Source of the DNA: Papio anubis
Taxonomy: Eukaryota; Chordata; Mammalia; Primates; Cercopithecidae
NCBI RefSeq assembly: GCF_008728515.1
Contig: NC_044996.1
Coordinates: 105,921,467-105,985,466 of the forward strand
Direction: 5' to 3'
Length of the DNA stretch: 64,000 nt
Shown here: in pieces, positions 54,150-64,000 of the stretch
Position numbering within the stretch: the first letter of the stretch is position 1
Layout: each line of letters starts with the position of its first letter
Position numbers and translations under genes: made by a program
The notes under the pieces: model-generated
Database searches by the model: none
What the model was told of the DNA's origin: nothing
The model's input: the letters and a program-made list of their open reading frames with translations, nothing else

Positions 54150-55640
54150 TGAGTACTTATTGCTGTGTTATAAGCCACTGCAAAACTTAGTTGCTTAAAA
54201 CAACAGTGTTTATTTAGCTCATAAATCTACGATTTGGGCAGGGCTTGCCTGGGACAGCTCTTCCCTGTTCCACTCAGTGTTAGCTGAATTGGCTGGGAAG
54301 CTGGGGGCTGGATTATCTGAAGGTCCCTCACTACTATGTCTGGTGGTTGATGCTGGCTGTTGGCTCAGACAGCTGGGGCTGGAACAAGTGGGGCTCCTCA
54401 GGTATCTCTCTGTATTTCCATTTTGTTTGTTTATTTTTAAAAATATATTTCAAAATAAAGAGTGCAATTGGAATGTTTCTAACACAAAGCAATAATAAAT
54501 GCTTGTGATGATGGATATCTCAATGACCCTGATTTGACTATTCCAGCATTGTATGCTTGCATCAGAATACTCCATGTATCGCATAAATATATATGACTAG
54601 TATGTATTCATAATAATCACAAATAAAAATTATAAAAGCAATTTCTTTATTTTTACTTGTATACATTCAAGGAGTACAAGTGCAGTTTTGTTCCATGGAT
54701 ACATTGTGTAGTAGTGAAGTCTGGGCTTTTGGTATAACCATCACCCAAATATAATGTACATTGTCCCCATTAAGTAATTGCTCATCCCTGACTCCCTTCC
54801 CACCCTGCCATCCTTCTAAGTCTCCAATGTCGATTATTCCACACTCTATGTCCATGTGTACACATTATTTAACTCCCACTTATAAATGAGAACATGCAGT
54901 ATTTGATGTTTCCTTTTGAGTTGTTTCACTTAAGATAATGGCCTCCAGTTCCATCTGTGTTGCTGCAAAATACATGATTTTATTCTTTTTTTTTATGGTT
55001 AAGTAGTATTCTATTGTGAAATATGCCTCATTTTCTTTATCCGAACATTCACTGATGGACACTTAAATTAATTCCGTATCTTTGCTATTGTGAATAGTGC
55101 TGTGACAAACATATGAGGGCAAGTAAAAATTATATTTATGGTATACAATATAATGCTTTCATACATGTATACATTGTGAAATGGCTAAAGAAAGCTACTT
55201 AACATATGCATTACCTCACATACTTATTTTTTCGTAGTGAAAACACTTAAAATCTACTCTTTTAGTAATTTTCAAGTATACAATATATTGTTATTAACTG
55301 TTGTCACCATGATATACAACAGATCTCTTGAACTTACTCCTTTCTAAATGAAATTTTCTGTTCTTTCACCAACATCTTCCCAATCCCCCCAGCCCTCTCT
55401 ATATTTCTGTGTGGTCTTTTCATGTGGCATCTCCAGGATGGAGGCTTCATAGGGTAGCAGGACTCCCTGCATGATGGCTCAGGGCTCCCAAGGCATATGT
55501 CCTAAGATAAAACAGCACAAGGTCTTTCCCAACCTATCCTTGGAAGTCAATCCCACCAGTGACACCAAGGGATAAATTCGTACAAACATATGGTTCATAA
55601 CTCTTAAAGGCAAGACATTTTATGTGGCTTTATTGTGCTT
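54150..55640 (-). repeat. Ancient LTR split by L1 pieces
   Basis: Left part (54150-54418) has TTAGTTGCTTAAAACAACAG and GCTGAATTGGCTGGGAAGCTGGGGGCTGG. Right part (55395-55640) has TTTTCATGTGGC and GATGGCTCAGGGCTCCCAAGG and GTCTTTCCCAACC. These continue one LTR in reverse orientation. The break has the duplicated CTCTCTRTATTTC. Confidence 0.6.
54419..55394. mobile_element. Cluster of L1M/L1P 3'-end pieces in mixed orientation
   Basis: 54425-54645 is a plus-strand L1 3' end (GGAATGTTTCTAACACAAAG, GTGATGATGGATATCTCAATG) with a weak A-rich tail. 54650-55117 is minus-strand L1 3' UTR plus ORF2 C-terminal relic (frame 54880-55062 includes IEYYLTIKK). 55118-55394 is another minus-strand L1 3' UTR (TTATGGTATACAATATAATG, ATTACCTCACATACTT). 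The first two meet tail to tail. Confidence 0.8.
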
Positions 55641-56300
55641 GGTTCAGAGGCCCCACTTGCCAGGGCCAGTCATTTCTGGGAGGTTCCTTTCCTTCTCTGG
55701 AGCCTTATAAGTCCCTGGGACTAGCAGACTAGAAACCGGGGAAAGAGCCATGGTGATGGTCACTGAGCTGCTTATTGTCAAAGCTTCCTGCTAACATTGT
55801 CCATGCTCTCAGAGCCCATCATGGTCCCCAAGACCTTCACTGAGGCTCCCAGGGCCATGGAGCTTAGAGTCCAGATCCCAAGGATCCATGCAGCGCCCCC
55901 AGCAGAGACTCTGCGATTTCCAGGGTCTATGTGGAAGCCTGGCACTGGTTTCCCACAGCACCTGCCACCTCTAGTGCCATCCTGTTGGTCTTGGATTCCC
56001 CTCTTATTCCTCATCCTTGCCTAGTCTCTTCTTCCTAACTAGGCCCTTATATGCTCCTCATTCATGGCACCCGTAGAAATACAACTTCTTGAGGCAGGTT
56101 CCCACCCTTGGCCAATTAGTGTGAAGCACCAGAATGATGATTTCTGCAGAAAGACTATCTTAAGAGGGTGCAGCGTACACTAAAGGCACTCTGAGGCTTG
56201 GTCCATCCAGATTTAATAAGGCATTTATTCTTAGTTAACCCTGGCCTCCAGGCCTCATAGCTCTGCTCTGGTAATTTCTTTACCAGGTTCCCTCCTGCCA
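55641..56300. other. Unique sequence, no gene seen
   Basis: No repeat recognised. Opposed frames at 55778-56024 overlap on both strands, with no domain. Confidence 0.4.
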
Positions 56301-56316
56301 TCCTTCCAAGCATTTT

Positions 56317-56601
56317 TTTTAATAGGGTATCTCTGTGTTGCCCAGACTGGAGTGCAGTGGTCTGATCATGGCTCACCGCAGCCTTGACCTCCAGGCTAAA
56401 ATTATCCTCCCACCTCAGACCCCAAGTAGCTGAGACCACAGGCATGTGCCACTATACTTGGTTAACTTTTAATAATTTTTTTTGTAGAGGTGGAGTCTCA
56501 TTATGCTGTCCCAGCTGGTCTCGAACTCCTTCGCTCAAGCCATCCTCCCTCCTCAGCATCCCAAAGTGCTGGGATTACAGGCATGAGCCACCGTACCCAG
56601 C
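56317..56601 (-). mobile_element. AluJo, antisense
   Basis: Two-armed minus-strand Alu with strong divergence and J traits. The 15-bp duplication CCTTCCAAGCATTTT is exact at 56302-56316 and 56602-56616, well preserved for an old Alu. Confidence 0.93.
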
Positions 56602-56616
56602 CCTTCCAAGCATTTT

Positions 56617-58494
56617 AAAGGAGTCTGTCCTGAATCTTCCAGAGCCCAGATGATGTACCCCAGAGGCTCAGGGGAGGAAGCCCTCACTTCTAATATAGGA
56701 AGAAGTTATGCTTTCATGGCGATGGTGACATGTTGTCCCAGATTGACTGCCCCTTAAAGAGACCCTGTGCCTAGGATTTGTGTGAAAGGATTTCATTTGA
56801 GAGGACATCCTAGCCAACACCAGTTGAAAGTGGGGAAGCCAGACAGGGAAGGGGAACAAGTCAACACAGGGTGTGGTGAAAAGTGTCTGGGACTCAGTCC
56901 TACTGGGCATTGCCAGGAGGTAGTCACCCTCAGAGTCATCATACCCGAGGGTGAGGAGCCAGGATGTTTATTTGCCTACTCCATGCATCCATGGTGCAGA
57001 GCTGCTGTGGAGAGTGTAAGATCGTCGGCACCTACTACTTGCCCTGCACTACAGAATGCCCTAAGGCAAAGAGTGTGCGGGGATGCTGTAGGAATGAGGA
57101 CATATGGGCAGGACACCAACAATGTCTGTCGCACACAGGAATGGATTTTGTATTTTAGCTTTTTATTATGTAAAGTGTCAGATGTACACAAAGTAAACAG
57201 AATAGTATAACAACCACCCATGGACCCATCCCCAGCTTCAACAACGATCAACATTCCTTTTTTCTTGTTTCAACTATGCCTCTGAACTGACTTTTATAGA
57301 ATGGAGAAAACATGGTAAGAAAAGGAGGGCAAGATTCCAGATAAAAAGAGTCAGCTTACCAAAGGCACGGGGATGCAAACCAGCATCAGCCTGCAGTGCT
57401 CTTTGACTTCTATGTCACCTGCATGATGGAGACATGGAATTCAAGTGAAAAGTTGGCCTGGGACCAGCCTTGGAGAGCATTAGGGAGCAGGCTAAGGAGG
57501 GCATGGAGAGACATTCTCTGGCAAGTTGTTGTGCAGGTGAGTAACCTGATTGTCTCAGCTTGGGATCTCGAGAAGCAGACCCTGAGAGAAGGAATCAAGG
57601 ACAATGAGTTATTTGGAAGATGGTTGTGGGAAATAGCAGGGGAGTAGAGAATTAATTCAGGGAAGGGAAGTCAGAGATAAAGGACGTTATTAAGCCAGCT
57701 CCTACCAGGGCAACTAGGGTTCAGTCCCACAGGAACTCTGGGAGACAATGCAGAGCACACGGCTCAGAGTTATCTCCAAAGTGGGGCAGGAGCTGGGGCA
57801 TTTATCTACCAACTCCCCTTCCATCATTGCCGGAGGGTTGTTTTCTAGGGGCACTGATTCCTTGGCCCTTCCAACTTGTGGTTCTGGAAAAAACCCTCTG
57901 AAGCAGAGATATGGATACTGGCAAGTGGAAGTCTGCTGGAGCACACCAGGCTGGAAAGATCTGGAGGAATATGGATGGGGCACTGACAGCCTCTCATACA
58001 CTGATCTTAGTTGGAGTTCATTAGGAGGTAGGATGTCTGAAGGATTGGGGCAGGGACATTCAGGAGACAGGGACACCATGAGGAGGCTTTTGCTGTGGTC
58101 CAGGTGGGAAGCCATAGAGTTCTGTGCTGGGAGAATAGGAAAGGAGAAGAGGCAACAGATGGGGGAGAGAGAGATTGGGGAGATATCATCGACAGGATTT
58201 GGCAACTGATCTTGCATGTTCACATGTAGGAGGCAAATTACCAGAGATAGATTATAAACAATGCTCAACCATAGTAGCTACATTTTTAAACTTCTGGTAA
58301 AGCAATCAAATTCATCAACAATCCTGCTGGGTCTCTCTCAATTCCAGAAGCTCAGCCAGGCACCCAAAGGCTCAGAGGCAGAAGATTAAGTGACTGAGGG
58401 GCTGGCATCTTCTCAGATGTGGCCACAGGCCCGGCTCATTCCAGACTCTTCCAGGCTGTGCTGCAGCTAGATGAGAGGCAGTGAGAGCAGCCCT
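56617..58494. other. Mostly unassigned; old dispersed repeat likely at 57560-57960
   Basis: 57560-57960 (CTCGAGAAGCAGACCCTGAGAG, ACTCTGGGAGACAATGCAG, CATCATTGCCGGAGGG) resembles pieces at 46290 and 49800, so it is probably an old repeat I cannot name. Opposed frames of 153 (plus, 57748-58209) and 184 codons (minus, 57714-58268) overlap there and show no domain; they are treated as chance. The rest appears unique. Confidence 0.4.
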
Positions 58495-58650
58495 GGGTAA
58501 TGAGTCAGGAAATCTAAGAGCAGGTCTTTTCTCCTCCACTGTACAGCTTGGGGCAAGTCACTGGGCCTCAGTTTCCTCAGCTATAAAATGCGAAACATTG
58601 TATGCGCTCTCCCCATCATGAAATATTTGTTGTGAGGACCCAACATATTT
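58495..58650 (+). mobile_element. MIR SINE
   Basis: GCTTGGGGCAAGTCACTGGGCCTCAGTTTCCTCAGC and TGTTGTGAGGACC follow MIR; the head is diverged. Confidence 0.88.
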
Positions 58651-58870
58651 ATGTGTCAGTATGGCTCTTTTGCTTGTTCTAGCGAATGCATTCCTCTTCA
58701 ATACCTTAGTCTTGAGACTAAATGTCCCTTAGTCTGAGAGTTCTGAGACCACTATGACCTCCTGCTCTGCCTCTGCCAACTCAGCAACTTTTCTTGCATG
58801 TCTTTGCTTTTGTGCCCTGCTAATAAAAGAGAAATTTCTCACTGTCAGTGCCCTGCCCATATCCCTTCAC

Positions 58871-59290
58871 CCTTTAAGTCTTCATCCATTTGTGTGACTA
58901 TAAAGGAATACCTGATGCTAGGTAATTCATAAAGAACACAGGCCTATTTGGGTCACAGTTCTGTAGGATGTACAAGAAGCATGGCGCCAGCATCTGCCTC
59001 TGGTGAAGGCCTCAGGAAGCTTCCAATTATAGTGGAAGGGGAAGGGGAGGAGGCATCACATGGCAAGAAAGGAAGGAAGAGAGAGAGAAGGGAGGCACCA
59101 GGCTCTTTTTAACAGCCAGATATCATGGGAACTAAGACTGCGAACTCACTGAATCCCATGAGGATGACACCAAGCCATTCATGAGGAATTCACTGCCATG
59201 ACCCAAACACCTCTCACCAGGACCCACCTGCAACTCTGGGGTTCAAATTTCAACATGAGACTTGGAGGGGACCAATATCTAAGCTGTCTT
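58871..59290 (-). mobile_element. Solo MSTB-type LTR
   Basis: Reversed MSTB order: ACTATAAAGGAATACCTGATGC, GGATGTACAAGAAGCATGGCGCC, GGTGAAGGCCTCAGGAAGC, CACCTCTCACCAGGACCC, GGACCAATATCTAAG. Same family and orientation as 40707-41117 but more diverged. Confidence 0.88.
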
Positions 59291-59379
59291 TCAGAATATC
59301 TACATATCTGTACCTGAGAGCATCCCACACCCCAGAAGGCAGCTCTGCCTCTGTGGGGCAGGCCAGAAAGGCAATTATA

Positions 59380-59769
59380 ATACCTGATGGCAAAAGGGAC
59401 TTTGCAGATGTGATTGAGTTAAGGATCTTGAGATGCGGGGATGATCCTAGATTATCTGGGTAGGTCTTTATAAGAGGGAGGCAGGAGGATCAGAATCAGA
59501 GAGTGTGATGTGACAATGAAAGCAGAGGAGAAGGACATGTGACAAGAGTAGAATAAATCAAAGTGATGCAGGGCCATGAGCCAAGGAATACAGGATGCCT
59601 CTCCAAGCTAGAAAGGGCAAGGAAATAGGGTCTCCCCTAGAGTCTCCAGAGGAATCCAATCCTGCTGACCCATTTCAGATTCCTGACCTCCAGGAAGTAA
59701 TACAGTTGTGCTGTTTTAAGCCACAAAATATGTAGTAATTGGTTATAGCAGCAATAGGAAATTAACACT
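59380..59769 (+). mobile_element. MLT1-type LTR, 5'-shortened
   Basis: GATGGCAAAAGGGACTTTGCAG, GGGATGATCCTAGATTATCTGGG, TTTATAAGAGGGAGGCAGG, GACCTCCAGGAAGTAATACAG and AGCAGCAATAGGAAATTAACAC follow MLT1 order. The first 60-80 bp are missing or unrecognisable. Confidence 0.88.
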
Positions 59770-59878
59770 GCTCTAAGAGTAGCCCTCATTCCGTGCCTGA
59801 TGGGAGATGGTGAATACATGCTCCAACTCCTTCATCTTTCACATAGAGTAATAGAGTAACACTAAGGCAATCTGTTTT

Positions 59879-60184
59879 TTGTTTGTTTGTTTGTTTTGGT
59901 TTTTTTTGAGACAGCATTTTGCTCTGTTGCCCAGGCTGGAGTGTAGTGCCACGATCATGGCTCACTGCAGCCTCAAACTCCTGACCTCAAGCAATCCCCC
60001 CACCTCAGCCTCCCAAGTAGCAGGGACCATAGGCTACCACCACATCCAGCTAACTTTTTAATTTTTTGTATAGACAGGGTCTCACTATGTTGCCCAGGCT
60101 GTTCTCAATTTCCTGGCCTCAAGTGACTCCCCCGCCTTGGCCTCCCAAGGTGCTGGGATTACAGGAGCAAGCCACCATGTCTGA
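59879..60184 (-). mobile_element. AluJ, antisense
   Basis: Two-armed minus-strand Alu with a (GTTT)n-type tail on the plus strand. CAGCCTCAAACTCCTGACC and ACTTTTTAATTTTTTGTATAG are J-type. Flanks AGGCAATCTGTTTT and AGGCACCTGTTTT are an imperfect duplication. Confidence 0.9.
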
Positions 60185-60224
60185 CCAAGAGGCACCTGTT
60201 TTATACCATTTCGCAGTTTCCCCT

Positions 60225-60403
60225 GGGGTTAAGCACCTATAACTGCTGTGATAGCTGGCTTAATAATATACCCCCTTTGGCCTTCTTTCTTGTATGACTT
60301 TAATACTTCCCTGCCGAGGACTCCTGGGATACCTTCCCAAATAAACCATTTGCACTTAGATCCTTAATCCTTAATGTCAGGGTCTCCTTCTGAGGGAAAC
60401 TTC
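60225..60403 (+). repeat. Possible old LTR end
   Basis: CCAAATAAACCATTTGCACTTAGATCCTTAATCC followed by GTCAGGGTCTCCTTCTGAGG has the form of an LTR polyadenylation region. Family not named; the THE1 LTR follows directly. Confidence 0.35.
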
Positions 60404-60767
60404 TGATATGGTTTGGCTGTGTCCCCACCCAAATCTCATCTTGAATTGTAGCTCCCATAATTCCCACGTGTCATGGGAGGGACCTGGTGGGAGGTAATTG
60501 AATCATGGGGGCAAGTATTTTCTGGGCTGTTCTTGTGACAGTGAATAAGTCTCATGAGATTTGATGGTTTTATAAATGGGAGTTCCCCTGTGCAAGCTCT
60601 CTTGCCTGCCTCCATGTAAGATCTGTGTTTGCTTCTCCTTTGTCTTCCACCATGATCATGAGGCCTCCCCAGTCACATAGAACCTTGAGTCAATTAAACC
60701 TCTTTCCTTTATAAATTATCCAGTCTTAGGTATGTCTTTACTAGCAACATGGGAACAGACTAATACA
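60404..60767 (+). mobile_element. Solo THE1 LTR
   Basis: Starts TGATATGGTTTGGCTGTGTCC and ends ACTAATACA, 364 bp. Unlike the THE1 LTRs at the left end of the window it keeps TATAAA (60571-60576) and has ATTAAA at 60693-60698 in place of AATAAA. No interior, so a recombinant solo LTR. No clear duplication. THE1B LTRs are known to act as ectopic promoters in some human cells. Confidence 0.93.
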
Positions 60768-60814
60768 GAAATCAATCCAAGACAGTCCACAGAGAGGGGC
60801 CCCTGTGGTCCAGG

Positions 60815-60985
60815 CCCCTTGTTAGCTACATTTCATCCTCAATCATATTAACCCTGTGAAGGCACTTGTGCTCCCATTTTTCAGATGAGGAAGCTCATCC
60901 CAGAATCTGGACTAAGTGCCACAGCTGGAAAGTGGAGCATTCCAGATTTGAGACAAGCTGTGCCTGAATCTAACACTGCCTTGTT
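60815..60985 (-). mobile_element. MIR SINE, antisense
   Basis: TTAACCCTGTGAAGGCAC, CCCATTTTTCAGATGAGGAAGC and GTGCCACAGCTGGAAAGTGGAGC are reversed MIR core and head. Confidence 0.85.
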
Positions 60986-61152
60986 CGTGGGAAAGCTGAC
61001 AAGAGGGGTCACACAACTCCTCATGCTCAGGGGAGCCCACACTAAGGGTTCCTGTCTTCTGCCTTGACCTCTTCACCTTTTGATGGTTGCCTTGGGCCCG
61101 CTGCCCCCCAGTCTTACTGTCTCATGGAACTGCCACACTCAATATTTGCACC

Positions 61153-61559
61153 TGTGTTAGTCTGCCAGAGCTGTCATAACAAAGTACCACAGACTGGGTG
61201 GCTTTAATGTATTGTCTTACAATTCTGGAGACCAGAAGTGCAAAATCAAGGTGTTGGCAGGGTTGGTTCCTCTTGAGGGCCATGAGGGAAGGATCTGTTC
61301 CAGACCTCGCCTTGGCTTGTGGGTGGCTGTCTTCTACCTGTGTCTTTACATTGTCTTCCCTTTGTGTGTGTGTGTGTGTGTGTGTGTCTGTGCCCAAATT
61401 TTGCCTTCTTAAAAAGACACCAGTCATATTGGATCAGGGCCCACTTCATCTTGATGTGATCATCTTCAAATATGGTTCCAAGGATGGTGACATTCTGAGG
61501 CACTGGGGGTCAGAACTTCAACCTATTAATTTGGGGAGGACAAAGCTCAACCTATAGCA
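61153..61559 (-). mobile_element. Solo MLT1-type LTR with intact duplication
   Basis: Reversed MLT1 order: TGTGTTAGTCTGCCAGAGCTG, AACAAAGTACCACAGACTGGGTGGC, AAATCAAGGTGTTGGCAGGG, CACCAGTCATATTGGATCAGGG, ATTCTGAGGCACTGGGGGTC. The 5-bp duplication GCACC is exact at 61148-61152 and 61560-61564. A TG microsatellite (61363-61387) has grown from its GTGTGTCTGTG region. Confidence 0.94.
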
Positions 61560-61829
61560 GCACCTGAGGGACAGTCTTTCGTAACAGACTTGTGGAGTCA
61601 CAGGCATTTTCTGGATCCTGATTGTCTTTTTTTGGGGCTGTAGAATCCATCATCTTTTCTTTTTGAGGGGTTGAAATGTCGAAGCTAGCCATGTGTGAGG
61701 TAAGGAGGCACCTCTATGTGTCTGGCCAGCTGGTGGGAAGGTGGCGATGGTGAGTTGATAGGTTTCTGTTGGTGGAGAAGAAGATCAGGTTGCCAACCTC
61801 AGTCTGCACCCTCCTGAGTCCTGAAGGAG

Positions 61830-61960
61830 GAGGCCAGTCAGTTGAGACCTGCCATAGGGCAGACAACAAGCTTTCTTCTTCACTATTATGTCTCAGTGCC
61901 TGGCACTGTGCTGGGCACACAGCAGGGCCCCAGTGAGTCTCTGCTGGTTGCTTGACTGGA
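61830..61960 (+). mobile_element. L2 LINE 3' fragment (weak)
   Basis: CAGTGCCTGGCACTGTGCTGGGCACACAGCAGGGCCCCAGTGAG resembles the L2/MIR shared 3' end. Confidence 0.55.
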
Positions 61961-62338
61961 CCTTGGACGTCTGGTCACTTGGTAGAGTTGCACAAACCTT
62001 GGGTATATGGGCAGGATATGAGGTTGTAGTCAGAGGGAATTGAGTGTGAGAGGAGAAAGAACTGAGAGGGGGCCTGGGGCCTGGGGCCTGGAGAAGCTAA
62101 AGAACCGAATCTGCCTAAGGCCATGTTCACTGAGTGCAAGCCGAGTCAGCACTGGGTTGGCTGGGGCAGTCTGTGGAGCTGGTGTGGCAGCTGACCAGCA
62201 AGAGCTGTGCGCTTGTATTCATCCGCCTGGGAAAGCCAAAGTCGGGGCACGGACAGGGGCAGGGAAAAGGAGTCCTCCAGGAGGAAAGGAAAGAGGAAAA
62301 TGAGAGCTAGAGGGGAGAGAGACAGCTGTGGTTGGTCT
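61961..62338. other. Unique sequence, no gene seen
   Basis: A triplicated GGGGCCT unit lies at about 62070-62092. No repeat or gene recognised. Confidence 0.4.
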
Positions 62339-62772
62339 TTTATTAGTTTTCACAAACTGAGTAGCTGAAAACAATGGAAATTGATTCTCTCACAGGTCTG
62401 GAGGCTGGAAGTCTGAAATCTAGGTGTAGTCAGGGTCGGTTCCTCCTGGAGGCTCTGAAAGAGGTTCTTTTCCATGCTTTTTTTTTCTGGCTTTGGTGGC
62501 TGCCAGGGATCCTTGGCATTCCTTGGCTTGTTGCCACATCACTCCAGTCTCTGTCTCCATCTTCACATCACCCTCCCTGTGTACCTTCACCCCTTTTCTT
62601 TTCTTATAAAGACGCTTGTCATTGGATTTAGGGCTCACCTTGATCCAGGATGATCTCATCTTGAGATCCTTAACTTAATTAACTCTACAAAGACCCTTTT
62701 TCCAAATAACGTTACTACATTCATAGGTTCCAGGTTGACATATCTTTTGGGGCCATCATTCAACCTGCTACA
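62339..62772 (-). mobile_element. MLT1-type LTR, antisense
   Basis: TATTAGTTTTCACAAACTGAG (with a deletion of about 20 bp against the family), AGGTCTGGAGGCTGGAAGTC, GGCATTCCTTGGCTTGTTGC, TCTTATAAAGACGCTTGTCATTGG, TCCTTAACTTAATTAACTC and CATTCAACCTGCTACA in reversed MLT1 order. Confidence 0.9.
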
Positions 62773-63914
62773 GTTTTTGATGTTGGCCCCAGGCCCAATC
62801 CTTTGAACTTGGACTGAGGCTTATGGAGAGGTTGCTAGCTGGTCTCCTGAAAGATTCCATTCTGCCATTGCAGGACACCAAATAGGCTTCTCTGGTGCCC
62901 GATCAGAAGTGGGTCCTGGGTGAGAAGGAAGGCACAATCCCTCCCCTTTGCTGAGCCCAGTGTGAGGGTGGCAGTGGGGAGCAGACAGTGCTCTGTCACC
63001 TGCCTCCAGAGTTGAGCCTCTGGGCCAGGACCTGAAACTGCACGTTTCACCTGGGGCACCAAAGATAATAGCTAAGAAATTCCAACATGAGACCAAAATG
63101 CAGATTTTTTTCAAAGGACATATCAAATAACCAGTTAAAGGACTTTAAATCCAGAGGAGGACATAAAAGGTTGAAGAGAGAAGACACTGAATTTTCTGAA
63201 AGTAGATTTCTTTGGAGACAACTGATCACTTGCTGGGAGCCCCCGGTCTGGCACACAGAAAAGAGGGCTAAGATATACGTGGGGGTAAAGGGAGGGTGCT
63301 CACTGAAAGCCAGAAGGAATGACGTAAGCACTTCACTTGGAAAACCTGAGGATACGTGACTCCTGCAGTTATCTGGGCTCTGTGGACTAGGATGTGGCAT
63401 GCCTTTTTTCTCTGAGAGGCTATTTGCCTGAGTCAACAAGGAAGGGAGTGAGGAAGTGGGTGAAGAGAGAGGGAACGCTGCTTCTGTAGAGAAAAATGAC
63501 TGCCCTCCCCTTAAATAGCATGCCAATTGTGCCTGAATCCTAGGCACTGAGTACTGAATCATGGTAGGAATATTGGTCTGGAAGACTAAACCCAGACCTT
63601 TGTCTGCGATCCATGGGCCTAAGGCTTTAGAGGTCCTTGAACCTCCCCAAATTCTACATGAATATTTACAAGTAGCTGCGAGTGAACATTTTTTTCTAGC
63701 GGGAGAACCCATCGTTTTCATTAGATTCTCAATGGAACTTGGGATTCCCCCAAAAGCTGAGACTGAATTAGACATGATTTAGGGCCTGTTTAGCTTGATG
63801 TTCCAGGATCTCAGGACCCCTAGACTCCGGGAAGGGTAGAAACTCTGAGGGGTCAGTGGCAGATCCAGATCGACCCACTGTGTCCAGTTCCAGGGTCCAC
63901 TTGATGAGCAGTGT
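62773..63914. other. Unique sequence with a 242-codon minus-strand frame
   Basis: No repeat is recognised. The minus strand 63775-63047 is open for 242 codons, the longest non-repeat frame in the window. Its product would be serine- and leucine-rich with no signal peptide, membrane segment or domain I can recognise, and no Kozak-type context stands out. A chance frame is most likely; a lineage-specific or noncoding-transcript frame is possible. Confidence 0.4.
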
Positions 63915-64000
63915 GTGGTGGGTTGAATTGTGTCCCTACAAAAGTTAGATAGAAGTCCTAATTTTCGATGCCTGTGAATGTGACTACATTTGGAAATCGG
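63915..64000 (+). mobile_element. MLT1-type LTR start, cut by window edge
   Basis: TGGGTTGAATTGTGTCCCTAC, AGAAGTCCTAATTTTCGATGCC and GTGACTACATTTGGAAAT match the first 85 bp of MLT1 LTRs. It continues beyond the window. Confidence 0.88.

Noticed and set aside
57714..58268. 184-codon minus and 153-codon plus open frames
   Set aside because: They overlap on opposite strands in a probable old repeat and show no domain or conserved motif; dual-strand openness points to composition.
1..64000. Bacterial or phage-type novel system
   Set aside because: The DNA is primate nuclear sequence throughout; there are no operons, ribosome-binding sites or prokaryotic genes.

Overview
The window is primate, almost certainly human, nuclear DNA. 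The evidence is its interspersed repeats: eight full-length Alu copies of J and S type, a FLAM and a FRAM Alu monomer, an L1PA-type LINE-1, THE1/MSTB/MLT1 MaLR elements, an MLT2 LTR, MER5A-like hAT elements, and many old MIR and L2 pieces. I find no convincing protein-coding gene, tRNA, rRNA or snRNA, and nothing prokaryotic. The open frames seen outside repeats look like chance frames. The window is best read as intergenic or deep intronic DNA, and essentially all clear structure is mobile-element history plus a few candidate regulatory stretches.

Layout. 0-2.4 kb: a complete two-LTR THE1 element with an intact 5-bp target duplication. 2.4-10 kb: unique DNA with three Alus, an old L1M 3' end, two MER5 copies, a CpG-rich block (8.46-9.0 kb) and a long TTCC tract. 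10-24 kb: mostly unique DNA with a 1.5-kb antisense L1M fragment (14.2-15.75 kb), scattered L2 and hAT pieces, and an octamer-containing candidate element near 20.4 kb. 24-29 kb: a MER5A interrupted by FLAM, an Alu, MIR/L2 pieces, an MLT2 LTR with an expanded hexamer array, and an AluSc.

29-34.5 kb: a minus-strand, 5'-complete L1PA-type LINE-1. It has its 5' UTR, an ORF1 with an internal duplication, the 63-bp inter-ORF spacer, an ORF2 with a large deletion and stops, a 3' UTR, and what looks like a short 3' transduction carrying its own AATAAA, all inside a 14-bp target duplication. 34.5-50 kb: nested insertions (MIR containing an MLT1-like LTR containing AluJ), MSTB and MLT1 LTRs, a compound CA repeat and many MIRs. 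50-53 kb: largely repeat-free, with a second CpG-rich spot holding a CCAAT box and an X-box-like palindrome. 53-64 kb: LTR-dense, with a 34-bp minisatellite, an old LTR split by L1 pieces, two AluJ, MSTB, a solo THE1 LTR and four MLT1 LTRs, one of which has a perfect 5-bp target duplication.

The genes do not work together in any pathway. The only coding relics are the inactivated L1 ORF1/ORF2 and the degenerate THE1 interior. The strongest second-look items are the L1 3' transduction, the ORF1 duplication, the complete THE1 element, and the two CpG-rich candidate promoters or enhancers. Family names come from recognition of remembered consensus features rather than a search, so subfamily assignments are less certain than class assignments.
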